Source: Methylobacterium planeticum
Lineage (GTDB): Bacteria > Pseudomonadota > Alphaproteobacteria > Rhizobiales > Beijerinckiaceae
DNA length: 64,000 nt
Direction: 5' to 3'
Assembly: GCF_008806345.1 (NCBI RefSeq)
Contig: NZ_VZZJ01000028.1
Span: 1 to 64,000, forward strand
This document shows, in pieces, positions 1 to 8,806 of the stretch (the stretch's first letter is position 1; every line of letters begins with the position of its first letter). The translations under genes and the position numbers were made by a program. Below the pieces are notes generated by a model. That model ran no database searches and was not told the DNA's origin. It worked only from the letters and a program-made list of their open reading frames with translations.

Positions 1-68
1 TGGTCAACGTGGCCGATCGTTCCAATGTTGCAGTGCGGCTTCGTGCGCGAAAACTTCTCTTTGGCCAT
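1..68 (-). CDS. tuf: Elongation factor Tu, N-terminal fragment (cut by window edge)
   Basis: Only 22 codons and two bases are visible. They read MAKEKFSRTKPHCNIGTIGH followed by VD, the hallmark EF-Tu N-terminus leading into the first GTP-binding loop. EF-Tu delivers aminoacyl-tRNA to the ribosome as a GTP complex. The ATG is preceded by an AGGAAAGAG ribosome-binding site at usual spacing. The gene lies downstream of gcvP on the same strand, separated by about 165 bases that probably carry its own promoter. The rest of the gene is outside the window. Confidence 0.93.
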   Translation of the reverse strand, partial: MAKEKFSRTKPHCNIGTIGHVD

Positions 69-233
69 CGTCTCTTTCCTGCGGCAAGGCCCGCGGTGGC
101 GCGGACCTGAACGGTCGCCCTCAAGTCGTCGAGCCGGGCGAAAGGCGCGGACCGCTTAGAGGGTCGCCGTCCTTTGATCAAGGGGCAGGTTTCACGCAGC
201 CTCGCGGCCCCGCGCGCCGCCCCTCGGGTTCCG
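69..233 (-). promoter_or_regulatory. tuf leader region
   Basis: This intergenic stretch separates gcvP from tuf. On the minus strand a TTGATC element near 176-181 and a TAAGCG element near 153-158 could be a sigma-70 promoter, and an AGGAAAGAG ribosome-binding site sits next to the tuf start. No gene is seen here. The promoter boxes are weak matches read by eye. Confidence 0.35.
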
Positions 234-3080
234 TCACTCGGCAGCCTTGACGTAATCCTCCGGCGGCGGACAGCTGCACATCAGGTTGCGGTCGCCGTAG
301 GCGTTGTCGACCCGGTTCACCGGCGGCCAGTACTTGTCGATCCCGAGTGTGCCGGCCGGGAAGCAGGCGGCCTCGCGCGAGTAGGGGCGCTCCCACGCGC
401 CGATCAGGTCCTGAACCGTGTGGGGAGCGTTCTTCAGCGGGTTGTTCTGGCGGTCCGAGCGGCCCTCCTCGATCGCCCGGATCTCCTCGCGGATCGCCAG
501 CATGGCATCGCAGAACCGATCGATCTCGGCCTTGGTCTCGGATTCGGTCGGCTCGATCATCAGGGTGCCGGCCACCGGCCAGCTCATGGTCGGCGGATGG
601 AATCCGCAATCGATCAGGCGCTTGGCGATGTCGTCGACGCTGATCCCGGCGCTCTTCTGGTAGGGCCGCACGTCGATGATGCACTCATGGGCGACGCGCC
701 CGTTCTTGCCCGCGTAGAGGACGGGGAAGGCCGGCTCCAGGCGCTTGGCGATGTAGTTCGCGTTGAGGATCGCGATCCGGGTCGCCTGCGTCAGCCCGCG
801 CCCGCCCATGAGCAGGCAGTAGCTCCACGAGATCGGCAGGATCGAGGCCGAGCCGAAGGGCGCTGCCGAGACCGCTCCCTCCCCGCCCGTTTCCGGATGG
901 CCGGGCAGATGCGGGATCAGATGCGCCTTGACGCCGATCGGCCCCATGCCGGGCCCCCCGCCCCCATGCGGGATGCAGAATGTCTTGTGCAGGTTGAGGT
1001 GGCTGACGTCGGCGCCGATGTCGCCGGGTCGTGCGAGCCCGACGAGGGCGTTCAGGTTCGCCCCGTCGAGATAGACCTGGCCGCCGTGGGCGTGGACGAT
1101 GTCGCAGATTTCCCGCACACGCACCTCGAACACGCCGTGGGTCGACGGGTAGGTGATCATGCAGGCGGCGAGGTTCGGCCCGTGCTGCTCGGCCTTGGCG
1201 CGGAAATCGTCGAGGTCGATGTTGCCGTGCCGGTCCGCCCCGACCACCACGACGTTCATGCCGCACATCTGGGCCGAGGCCGGATTGGTGCCGTGCGCCG
1301 AGGACGGGATCAGGCAGATGGTCCGGTGCCCCTCGCCTCGGGCGAGATGGTAGCTTCGGATCGCCAGCAGCCCGGCATACTCGCCCTGGGCGCCCGAGTT
1401 CGGCTGCATCGAGATGGCGTCGTAGCCGGTGACCGCGCAGAGCTTGGCCGAGAGGTCGTCGATCAATTCGCGATAGCCGGCCGCCTGATCGGCGGGGACA
1501 AAGGGATGGATCTCCGCGAATTCCGGCCAGGAGACCGGCAGCATCTCGACGGTGGCGTTGAGCTTCATCGTGCAGGAGCCGAGCGGGATCATCGCCCGGT
1601 CGAGCGCGAGGTCGCGGTCGGCGAGGCGGCGCATGTAGCGCGTCATCTCGCTCTCGGCCCGGTTCATGTGGAAGATTGGGTGCGACAGGTACTCGGAGGT
1701 CCGCACGAGATCCTGGGGCAGCCGCGGATCCGGCCAGCCCTCGTCGTAGCGCAGATGCTCGCCGCCGAAGGCACGCCAGACCGCCTGGATGATGTCGGGC
1801 CGCGTCCGCTCGTCCACCGTGATGCCGATCCGGTCGGAGCCGACCGTCCGGAGGTTGACGCCGTTCTCGACCGCGTTCCTCAGGATCAGACCCTGGAACG
1901 GCCCGACATCGACCGTGATCGTGTCGAAGAAATGCGCCGGCTCGACCCGGAAGCCGATCTGCCGCAAGCCCTCGGCGAGGCGCACGGCATCGCGATGCAC
2001 CCGCTCGGCGATGGCCTTGAGCCCGCGCGGGCCGTGATAGACGGCATACATCGAGGCGATGACCGCGAGCAGCACCTGCGAGGTGCAGATGTTCGAGGTC
2101 GCCTTCTCGCGGCGGATATGCTGCTCGCGGGTCTGCAGGGCGAGGCGGTAGGCCCGGTTGCCCTGGGCATCCAACGAGACGCCGACGATGCGGCCGGGCA
2201 GCGAGCGCTTATGCGCATCGCGGGTGGCCATGTAGGCGGCGTGCGGGCCGCCATAGCCCACGGGCACGCCGTAGCGCTGCATCGAGCCGACCGCGATGTC
2301 GGCCCCCATCTCGCCGGGCGGCTTCAGCAGCGCGAGGGCGAGCGGGTCGGCCGCGACGGCCGCGATGGCTCCGGCCTCGTGCAGGGCCGCGATCGGGCCG
2401 GAGAAGTCATGGATCGCGCCGCAGACGCCCGGGTATTGGAACAGCGCGCCGAACACCGCCCGCGGATCGAGGTCCGTGAAGGGATCGCCCACGATGACCT
2501 GCCAGCCGAGCGGCGCGGCGCGGGTCTTCAGCACCGCGATGGTCTGGGGCAGGCATTGCGCGTCGACGAAGAAGGCATCGGCCTTCGCGGTCGCGACGCG
2601 TCGCGCCACGCCCATCGCCTCGGCCGCCGCGGTCGCCTCGTCGAGGAGCGAGGCGTTGGCGACATCGAGCCCGGTCAGGTCGCAGACGAGCGTCTGGAAG
2701 TTCAGGAGCGCTTCCAGCCGCCCCTGGCTGATCTCCGGCTGGTAGGGCGAGTAGGCCGTGTACCAGGCCGGGTTCTCGAAGATGTTGCGCTGGATCGCCG
2801 GCGGCATCGTGGTGCCGTGGTAGCCCTGTCCGATCAGCGAGACGAGGAGCCGATTCTTGTCGGCCGTCGCGCGCATGTGCTCGATCACCCGCCGTTCCGT
2901 GAGGGCCCGGCCGAAATCGAGCCGCTCCTCCTGGCGGATGTCCGACGGCAGGGTCTCGTCGATGAGCGCCTGGAGATCGGGCGCTCCGACCAGGGCGAGC
3001 ATCTCGGCGATCTCCGCATGCGTCGGGCCGATGTGGCGGCGATTGGCGAAGTCGTAGGGGTCGTACCTGTCAGCGCTCAT
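234..3080 (-). CDS. gcvP: Glycine dehydrogenase (decarboxylating), P-protein of the glycine cleavage system
   Basis: This 948-residue protein has the usual length for a single-chain GcvP. It is the PLP enzyme that decarboxylates glycine and transfers the aminomethyl group to the lipoyl arm of GcvH. The N-terminal half opens with a RHIGPT-type motif. The C-terminal half carries the PLP site, LNLHKTFCIPHGGGGPG, with the Schiff-base lysine near residue 699. It is the last gene of gcvT-gcvH-gcvP, about 75 bases after gcvH. The glycine riboswitch ahead of gcvT is expected to control it. In a serine-cycle methylotroph the system links glycine to methylene-tetrahydrofolate. Confidence 0.97.
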   Translation of the reverse strand: MSADRYDPYDFANRRHIGPTHAEIAEMLALVGAPDLQALIDETLPSDIRQEERLDFGRALTERRVIEHMRATADKNRLLVSLIGQGYHGTTMPPAIQRNIFENPAWYTAYSPYQPEISQGRLEALLNFQTLVCDLTGLDVANASLLDEATAAAEAMGVARRVATAKADAFFVDAQCLPQTIAVLKTRAAPLGWQVIVGDPFTDLDPRAVFGALFQYPGVCGAIHDFSGPIAALHEAGAIAAVAADPLALALLKPPGEMGADIAVGSMQRYGVPVGYGGPHAAYMATRDAHKRSLPGRIVGVSLDAQGNRAYRLALQTREQHIRREKATSNICTSQVLLAVIASMYAVYHGPRGLKAIAERVHRDAVRLAEGLRQIGFRVEPAHFFDTITVDVGPFQGLILRNAVENGVNLRTVGSDRIGITVDERTRPDIIQAVWRAFGGEHLRYDEGWPDPRLPQDLVRTSEYLSHPIFHMNRAESEMTRYMRRLADRDLALDRAMIPLGSCTMKLNATVEMLPVSWPEFAEIHPFVPADQAAGYRELIDDLSAKLCAVTGYDAISMQPNSGAQGEYAGLLAIRSYHLARGEGHRTICLIPSSAHGTNPASAQMCGMNVVVVGADRHGNIDLDDFRAKAEQHGPNLAACMITYPSTHGVFEVRVREICDIVHAHGGQVYLDGANLNALVGLARPGDIGADVSHLNLHKTFCIPHGGGGPGMGPIGVKAHLIPHLPGHPETGGEGAVSAAPFGSASILPISWSYCLLMGGRGLTQATRIAILNANYIAKRLEPAFPVLYAGKNGRVAHECIIDVRPYQKSAGISVDDIAKRLIDCGFHPPTMSWPVAGTLMIEPTESETKAEIDRFCDAMLAIREEIRAIEEGRSDRQNNPLKNAPHTVQDLIGAWERPYSREAACFPAGTLGIDKYWPPVNRVDNAYGDRNLMCSCPPPEDYVKAAE

Positions 3081-3155
3081 GGGAGATTCCGGCTCGACGT
3101 TGCGGTTGATGCGGCGAGGGGCTTCGTTCCGTGAGAGGCCCTTCGGAATGGCGTC

Positions 3156-3518
3156 CTATTTGGCGAAGGCCGCGTAGGCTGCCTCGTCCATCAGGCCGTC
3201 CATGGCGCCGGGGTCCGAGAGGCGGATCCTGTAGAGCCAGCCCGCGCCCTGCGGGTCGCTGCCGACGGTCGCCGGATCGTCGACGGCGGCGGGGTTGACC
3301 TCGGTGACCTCGCCGGAGACCGGCGCGTAGACGTCGGACGCCGCCTTGACGGATTCCACGACGGCCGCCGCCTCGCCCTTCTTGAGCGCGGCCCCGACCT
3401 TCGGGAGCTCGATGAAGACGAGGTCGCCGAGCTGCTCGGCCGCGTGGGTGGTGATGCCGACCGTGGCGATGTCGCCCTCAAGCTTCAGCCACTCGTGCTC
3501 GTCGGTGAATCTCAGCAT
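3156..3518 (-). CDS. gcvH: Glycine cleavage system H protein
   Basis: This is a 120-residue lipoyl carrier that shuttles the aminomethyl intermediate between GcvP, GcvT and lipoamide dehydrogenase. It begins MLRFTDEHEW, the family start. The lipoylation lysine is Lys58 in ESVKAASDVYAP. The reading frame is open much further upstream, but the start at 3518 is chosen because GAGGAG lies just before it and the family begins there. It sits between gcvT (28 bases upstream) and gcvP. Confidence 0.97.
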   Translation of the reverse strand: MLRFTDEHEWLKLEGDIATVGITTHAAEQLGDLVFIELPKVGAALKKGEAAAVVESVKAASDVYAPVSGEVTEVNPAAVDDPATVGSDPQGAGWLYRIRLSDPGAMDGLMDEAAYAAFAK

Positions 3519-3546
3519 GGTTCTGCTCCTCAGGGATCGATCGGGA

Positions 3547-4725
3547 TCAGCCGCGCTTGAAGCCGGCCGGAACGAAGGGAAGGCGGGTGACGACGAGCGG
3601 GAGACGCTGTCCGCGCACCTCGGCGAAGACCTGCCGGCCGGCGTCCGAGAGCGCCCTCGGCAGATAGCCCATGGCGACCGGTGCCTGGACGCTCGGCCCG
3701 AACCCGCCCGACGTGACGGTCCCGACGGGCAGGTCGTCGTCCGCGCCCGCGAAGAGCGGAGCGCCCGGCCGGACCGGCACGCGGGTTTCGGGCCGCAGGC
3801 CGACGCGCAGCCGGGCCGGGCCGGCATCGAGTTCCGAGAGGATACGGGCTGCGCCCGGAAAACCTCCCGCCCGGGCGCCGGAGCCCCGACGCGCCGGAGA
3901 GATCGCCCAGCTCAAGGCCGCCTCGACCGGGGACGTGCTGGGACCGATGTCCGAGCCGTGCAGGCACATGCCTGCTTCGAGGCGCAGCGAATCGCGGGCA
4001 CCGAGGCCGATGGGCAGAACTTCCGGGCTCGCGAGGAAGGCCTCCGCGATCCCCGCCGCGGCATCGGCCGGAAGCGAGATCTCGAACCCGTCCTCGCCGG
4101 TATAGCCGGACCGGGTGACGATGGCCGGAACGCCGCCGACCGCGACCTCGCGCGCATCCATGAAGCGCATCGCCGCGACCTCGGGGGCGAGGGGGGCCAG
4201 AGCTGCCTCCGCCTTCGGGCCCTGCAGGGCGATCAGGGCACGGGGCAGCACCTCGATCTGGATCGAGGCGGGCAGGTGGGCGCGCAGATGGGCCTCGTCC
4301 GCCGCCTTGCGGGCCGCGTTGACGACGAGAACGAACCGGTCGCCCAGGCGGGCGACCATGAGATCATCGAGGATGCCGCCGGACGCGTCGGTGAACAGCC
4401 CGTAGCGCTGGCGGCCCGGCGCGAGGCCGAGGAGATCGGCGGGAATCAGCGCCTCGAGGGCGCGCGCGATCTCCGCCGGGTCGTCGGCCCGGAGGGCGAT
4501 CTGCCCCATATGGGAGACGTCGAACAGCCCGGCCGCCGCCCGGGTGTACAGATGCTCCTTGAGCAGCCCGGCCGGGTACTGGAGCGGCATCGCGTACCCT
4601 GCGAAGGGCACCATCCGGGCACCCAGCGCCAGATGCGTCGCGTGCAGCGGCGTCCGCTCAGGCTCGATCGATCTCGGGACGGGGGGGGCAGCCGGAGCGA
4701 CGGGCTCGACAGCATCTTCGTGCAT
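3547..4725 (-). CDS. gcvT: Aminomethyltransferase, T-protein of the glycine cleavage system
   Basis: This 392-residue protein transfers the one-carbon unit from aminomethyl-GcvH to tetrahydrofolate, releasing ammonia. It starts MHEDAVEP, and the folate-binding fold begins with TPLHATHLALGARMVPFAGY. Later family blocks include DVSHMGQI, GYTGEDGFE and a C-terminal VTSGGFGPS. An upstream in-frame ATG would start inside the riboswitch expression region, so the ATG at 4725 with GTGGAG upstream is preferred. It is the first gene of the operon. Confidence 0.95.
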   Translation of the reverse strand: MHEDAVEPVAPAAPPVPRSIEPERTPLHATHLALGARMVPFAGYAMPLQYPAGLLKEHLYTRAAAGLFDVSHMGQIALRADDPAEIARALEALIPADLLGLAPGRQRYGLFTDASGGILDDLMVARLGDRFVLVVNAARKAADEAHLRAHLPASIQIEVLPRALIALQGPKAEAALAPLAPEVAAMRFMDAREVAVGGVPAIVTRSGYTGEDGFEISLPADAAAGIAEAFLASPEVLPIGLGARDSLRLEAGMCLHGSDIGPSTSPVEAALSWAISPARRGSGARAGGFPGAARILSELDAGPARLRVGLRPETRVPVRPGAPLFAGADDDLPVGTVTSGGFGPSVQAPVAMGYLPRALSDAGRQVFAEVRGQRLPLVVTRLPFVPAGFKRG

Positions 4726-4783
4726 CTGGGTTCTCCACGACAGCCAGCATCGACAAAGCTCGGGTGAGCCATGCCTTGCCCCC

Positions 4784-4990
4784 ATCTGTCGCGGTTACCT
4801 GAGAGCTTCTCCCAACCGCTTGCGCAGATTGGGATTTCTCCTTCGGTGGACGCCGTGCGGCGCCTCTCTCCAGATTGTCCAACGAAACGGTGATTGTGCC
4901 TGAGAGTTTCCGGGGGTGGTTGCTCCGTCGGCGCCATGGCTCGAACTGATCGGCTTGATCTGCGCGGCCTGGGCTCTCCCGTATCGTCGT
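4784..4990 (-). promoter_or_regulatory. Tandem glycine riboswitch (two gcvT-motif aptamers)
   Basis: Read on the minus strand, two aptamers follow each other. The first has GGGAGAGCC, then GCCGACGGAGCAACC and GGAAACTCTCAGGCA. The second has GGAGAGAGGCGC, CACCGAAGGAGAAAT and GGGAGAAGCTCTCAGGTA. These are the conserved gcvT-motif blocks, with P1 closed by GAGAG and CTCTC. Tandem aptamers bind glycine and usually turn on glycine cleavage genes. The element ends about 60 bases before the gcvT start. The two exact ends are approximate. Confidence 0.93.
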
Positions 4991-5303
4991 TTCGAACGCG
5001 GTCAGCCTGTCATGCTGCGATGCGTTAGGCAAGGCGGGCCGACCTTCGGAAGGCCGACGCTCGCGCTCATGTGTTAGGCCGCATGCGCGGCGGGGCCATC
5101 GACGATGGCCCGAGCGTCGCCGAAGCGCCGGTGCGAAACCGCGCTCACGACCCTCTTCCGCTCACGGTCTGATGAGAAAAGATCGGAAACTGACGAGACG
5201 CCACGCTTTTCCGACGCATGTGTGGCCGCGCGGGCATAGGGCGCCCTCTCGCGAGTCCCTAAACTTGGCCGCATCAACCTCCGGCCTTCGGGACAGCAGA
5301 CAC
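4991..5303. other. Intergenic region between gcv riboswitch and OMP gene
   Basis: This divergent region of about 310 bases must hold the gcv promoter on the minus strand and the promoter of the outer-membrane protein on the plus strand. Small hairpin-forming sequences such as GGCCGACCTTCGGAAGGCCG near 5038 are present. No gene was recognised. Confidence 0.5.
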
Positions 5304-6164
5304 ATGATCAAGAAGCTTCTTCTCGCGAGTGCCGCCACGGCCCTCATCGCGGGCTCCGCCCACGCCGCCGACCTGCCGCGCCGCGAGCCCCCCCCGGTCT
5401 TCACGCCGATCCCGGTCTTCACCTGGACCGGCTTCTACGCCGGCCTGCATTCGGCCTACACCTTCACGGACCGTCAGCGCATCACGACCGTCGGCAACAC
5501 CGCCGTGACCGCCGGCAACGTCGCGGCCGGGCGCCGGGTCCCCGCCGTCCTCACCACGACCGATGCAATCGCCAATATCGGCGGCGGCTTCGGCTACAAC
5601 TACCAGTTCACGCCGGGCTCCGGCTTCGTCGTCGGCTTCGCGGCCGACTGGACCTGGACCGATGTCACCAAGAGCCGCTTCGTCCTCGGCGCCCCCCTCG
5701 CCGGCAGCGTCGTGCCGAACCCGGCCTCCTACCGTCAGAGCCTCGACTGGCTCGGCACCGTTAACGGCAAGGTCGGCTACGCCTTCGACCGGTTCATGGT
5801 CTACGGCCTCGGGGGCTTCGCTTACGGCAACGTCTTCTACGACGTGAACTTCTACACCCCGGGCAATGCCCTGCAGTTCGCCGGCCGCTACGACGATCTC
5901 TCGACCGGCTTTTCCTACGGCGGCGGCGTCGAGTGGGCGATCCCCACCGACAGCTTCCTGAACCGCTTCGCCATCGGCTCGCTGCTCGGCATCAAGTCCG
6001 AGGCCGTGACGCTCAAGGCCGAGTACCTGCACTACGACCTCGGCAGCCGCAACGTGCTGGTAGCGGCGGTGCCGGGCGTAGGCACCGGGTCCTACACGGC
6101 GCGCTTCCGGACCGAGGGCAGCATCGTCCGGGCCGGCCTGAACTACAAGTTCAGCGCCTTCTAA
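5304..6164 (+). CDS. Outer-membrane beta-barrel protein (Omp25/OmpA-like porin family)
   Basis: This 286-residue protein has a classical signal peptide, MIKKLLLASAATALIAGSAH, cleaved near Ala21. The mature part begins ADLPRR and contains FTWTGFYAGLHSAYTF, the start of the Omp25/RopB-like barrel of alphaproteobacteria. It ends FSAF, with the terminal aromatic residue needed by the BAM machinery. An upstream in-frame ATG would add 44 non-signal residues, so the ATG at 5304 is chosen, although no strong ribosome-binding site is visible. Its role is structural or pore-forming in the outer membrane. The exact function is unknown. Confidence 0.88.
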   Translation: MIKKLLLASAATALIAGSAHAADLPRREPPPVFTPIPVFTWTGFYAGLHSAYTFTDRQRITTVGNTAVTAGNVAAGRRVPAVLTTTDAIANIGGGFGYNYQFTPGSGFVVGFAADWTWTDVTKSRFVLGAPLAGSVVPNPASYRQSLDWLGTVNGKVGYAFDRFMVYGLGGFAYGNVFYDVNFYTPGNALQFAGRYDDLSTGFSYGGGVEWAIPTDSFLNRFAIGSLLGIKSEAVTLKAEYLHYDLGSRNVLVAAVPGVGTGSYTARFRTEGSIVRAGLNYKFSAF

Positions 6165-6303
6165 GCCTCTGATCCGGATCGGGATTTTCCGATCATCGAA
6201 GCGACGCGGGGGGCGGGCATCCGGAAGGGGTCCGCCCCTTCGTCCGTCCGGGGCCCGGGGCGCCGGCCACGGCGGGCCGGGCAGATCGCAGCGAGGAGGC
6301 GAG

Positions 6304-6377
6304 TGGAGCGGGTACCGGGAATCGAACCCGGGTATTCAGCTTGGAAGGCTGCTGCTCTACCATTGAGCTACACCCGC
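6304..6377 (-). tRNA. tRNA-Gly (anticodon TCC)
   Basis: The minus strand gives a complete cloverleaf starting GCGGGTGTAGCTC, with anticodon loop CTTCCAA (anticodon TCC), T-loop GGTTCGATTCC and an encoded CCA end. The acceptor stem pairs GCGGGTG with TACCCGC, including one G-U pair. It lies about 120 bases downstream of tRNA-Tyr on the same strand, so the two are probably co-transcribed. Confidence 0.97.
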
Positions 6378-6496
6378 GCAAGCGGCGGGATAGCACGGCT
6401 CAGCCGGCTTGAGAAGGCGCCGCCGCGGCCCTCGGCGCAAACAAAAAGGCGACCCGTCGGGCCGCCTCGGACATGGAACAAATCATGAACGATGTT

Positions 6497-6580
6497 TGGT
6501 GGGGGAAGTAGGACTCGAACCTACGAAGCTTACGCAGCGGATTTACAGTCCGCCCCCTTTGCCGCTCGGGACATTCCCCC
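6497..6580 (-). tRNA. tRNA-Tyr (anticodon GTA)
   Basis: This 84-base class II tRNA has a long variable arm, anticodon GTA in ACTGTAAAT, T-loop GGTTCGAGTCC and an encoded CCA end. The acceptor stem is GGGGGAA with TTCCCCC. It precedes tRNA-Gly in the order tRNA-Tyr, tRNA-Gly known from tufB operons. Confidence 0.97.
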
Positions 6581-6689
6581 ACACTGCGGCCCATCGGGCC
6601 GCGTGCGAGGCCCTTATGGTGAGGGGTGAGGCGGGTGTCAACCGGGCGTGCGCGCGATACGCGCCGGGTCGGACCCTTGCGCGGGAACG

Positions 6690-6728
6690 AACCTTGGGCG
6701 CGAACCTTGGGCGCGGACCTTGGGCGCG
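6690..6728. repeat. Three tandem 13-bp repeats
   Basis: Three head-to-tail units of (a/g)accttgggcgcg lie between tRNA-Tyr and the 3' end of recJ. A degenerate fourth unit may precede them. The function is unknown, and slippage in GC-rich intergenic DNA is a sufficient explanation. Confidence 0.8.
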
Positions 6729-6771
6729 GACCCGTGCGTGCGGGATCGCCCGGCCGGAGCCGGCCGCCGGG

Positions 6772-8607
6772 TCAGGCGCTCGCCGCGAGATCGCAGATCC
6801 GGACCTGGGCGCGCTCGGCGCCGCGCCAGCGGTCGCAGGCGAGGGTTCCGGCGACGTGGAAGTCCCGGCCGATCCCGTTGAGCAGCGCCTGGCCGAGGGG
6901 CCCTTGCGCCGACCGGAACGCGATGGCGCCGATCGCCTGGCCGTCGAGGCTGCGCAGGCGGGCCCGGACATGGCCGTTGCCCACGGGGGCGACGTCGACG
7001 ATGCGGTGGCGCGGCAGGGCGAAGACGGGCTCCGGCGCCCCCTGCCCGAAGGGACCGGCCCGCTGGAGCAGCCGCACCATCTCGGCGGTGGCGCCGCCGG
7101 CGCTGACGGTGCCGTCGAGGAGGAGCGCCGCCACCGACCGGGCGTCGTGGACGGACGCCGCCAGGGTCTGGCGCAGGTGGGCCTGGAAGCGGGCGAGGTC
7201 GGGGGCCCGGATCGTGGCGCCCGCCGCCATGGCGTGGCCGCCGCCCTTGAGGGCGAGGCCCGCCGCGACGCCGGCGCGCACGGCGAGCCCGAGATCGGCG
7301 CCGAGGATGGAGCGGCCGGAGCCGACCGCCGTGCCGTCCGGGCGCAGCGCGAAGGCGAAGGCCGGGCGGCCGAAGCGCTCCTTGAGGCGCGCCGCGATCA
7401 GCCCGACGATGCCGGGATGCCAGTCGGGGGAGGCCGCCACCAGCACCGGCCGCTCCGGGTCGAGGCCGAGGGCGTGGTCCATCTCGGCTTCGGCCGCCGC
7501 CACCGCCTCGGCCTCGATCGCCTGCCGCTCCCGGTTCAGCCGGTCGAGCTCGGCCGCGATGCGGGCCGCCTCGATCGGATCGTCCGTGGTGAGGAGGCGC
7601 GCCCCCAGGGAGGCGTCGCCGATGCGCCCGCCCGCGTTGATGCGGGGCCCGAGGAGGTAGCCGAGGTGCCAGGCCTCCGGGGGCTCCTCCAGGGAGGCGG
7701 CGTCCAGGAGGGCGGCGAGGCCGCGCCGGCCCCGGGCGCGCATCACGGTCAGCCCCTGCACCACGAAGGCGCGGTTGAGGCCGACGAGGGGCACCACGTC
7801 GGCGACGGTCGCCAGCGCCACGAGGTCGAGGGCGTCCGGGAGGGCGGGCTCCGGCCGGCCCGCCCCGAACACGCCGTCCCGGCGCAGGCGCCGGTTGAGG
7901 GCCACCAGGGTGAGGAAGACGACGCCCGCCGCGCAGAGATGGCCGAGGCCCGAGAGGTCGTCGAGGCGGTTCGGGTTCACCACCGCCCGGGCCGGGGGCA
8001 GCAGCTCCGGCGCGCCGTGATGGTCGAGCACGATCACGTCGAGGCCGAGCGACCCGGCGAGCGCCAGGGGCTCGTGGCCGGCGGTGCCGCAATCGACCGT
8101 CACCAGCAGGCTCGCCCCCTCCCCCGCGAGGCTGCGCATGGCGGCGGCGTTCGGGCCGTAGCCCTCGGTGATGCGGTCCGGGATGTGGATGCGGGCCGGG
8201 ACGCCGAGGCCCCGCAGGTAGCCGGCGAGCAGGGCGGCGCTCGCCGCCCCGTCCACGTCGTAATCGCCGAAGACCGCGACGGATTCGCCCCGGCGCACCG
8301 CCAGGGCGAGGCGGTCCACCGCCGCCTCCATGTCGAGCAGGCAATCGGGGTCCGGCATCAGGTCGCGCAGGCGCGGGCGCAGATGCGCCTCGGCCGCCCC
8401 CGGCAGGACGCCCCGGCCGGCGAGCACGCGCGCCAGGAGGTCCGGCAGGCCGTAGGCCTGGGTCATGGTCGCCGCGTGGGCCTGCTCGGCGGTCCCGGCG
8501 CAGCGGTCGCGCCAGGGCCGCCCCAGCACCGAGGCGGTGACGTCCAGGAAGGCGCGCGGCGCGGGGGGATCGGGCAAGGCGGATGCGGCTGACACGGGAC
8601 GGATCAT
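6772..8607 (-). CDS. recJ: Single-stranded-DNA-specific exonuclease RecJ
   Basis: This 611-residue protein is a 5'-3' single-strand DNA exonuclease used in recombination and mismatch or base-excision repair. The DHH phosphoesterase core is intact: VFGDYDVDGAAS, then VTVDCGT and VIVLDHHGAPE with the DHH triad. The DHHA1 part follows, with GSGRSI and GGHAMAAG. The frame is open 41 codons further upstream, but MIRPVSAASALPDPP at 8607 gives the normal RecJ N-terminus. It stands alone between the tRNAs and the pnt operon. Confidence 0.95.
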   Translation of the reverse strand: MIRPVSAASALPDPPAPRAFLDVTASVLGRPWRDRCAGTAEQAHAATMTQAYGLPDLLARVLAGRGVLPGAAEAHLRPRLRDLMPDPDCLLDMEAAVDRLALAVRRGESVAVFGDYDVDGAASAALLAGYLRGLGVPARIHIPDRITEGYGPNAAAMRSLAGEGASLLVTVDCGTAGHEPLALAGSLGLDVIVLDHHGAPELLPPARAVVNPNRLDDLSGLGHLCAAGVVFLTLVALNRRLRRDGVFGAGRPEPALPDALDLVALATVADVVPLVGLNRAFVVQGLTVMRARGRRGLAALLDAASLEEPPEAWHLGYLLGPRINAGGRIGDASLGARLLTTDDPIEAARIAAELDRLNRERQAIEAEAVAAAEAEMDHALGLDPERPVLVAASPDWHPGIVGLIAARLKERFGRPAFAFALRPDGTAVGSGRSILGADLGLAVRAGVAAGLALKGGGHAMAAGATIRAPDLARFQAHLRQTLAASVHDARSVAALLLDGTVSAGGATAEMVRLLQRAGPFGQGAPEPVFALPRHRIVDVAPVGNGHVRARLRSLDGQAIGAIAFRSAQGPLGQALLNGIGRDFHVAGTLACDRWRGAERAQVRICDLAASA

Positions 8608-8806
8608 AGCCGGATCGGGCCCGGGATGCTGCCGCCCGGATGAGACACCCGGGGAGGCGACGCGCCGGTGCCGCGGGACCGCGTGTCCCGGCCCACCGCG
8701 CGGCGCGTGCCGGCCCGCCGGGCTACGCATCCCGGGCCGCCGGAACGCGAAGCGGGGCGGGCGTCGCCGCCCGCCCCGCGCCCCGTGCCGGTCCGGACGC
8801 CCGGGA

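Noticed and set aside
174..3134. A 986-codon open frame on the plus strand across gcvP
   Set aside because: It is antisense to the highly conserved gcvP, its translation is Asp/Arg/Val/Gly-rich with no domain, and long antisense frames are normal in such GC-rich DNA.
6690..6728. Short tandem repeats as a possible CRISPR array
   Set aside because: The 13-bp units are directly adjacent with no spacers, and no cas gene is present.
6409..8592. A 727-codon plus-strand frame over tRNA-Tyr and recJ
   Set aside because: It runs through a tRNA gene and opposite recJ and has low-complexity composition, so it is a shadow frame.
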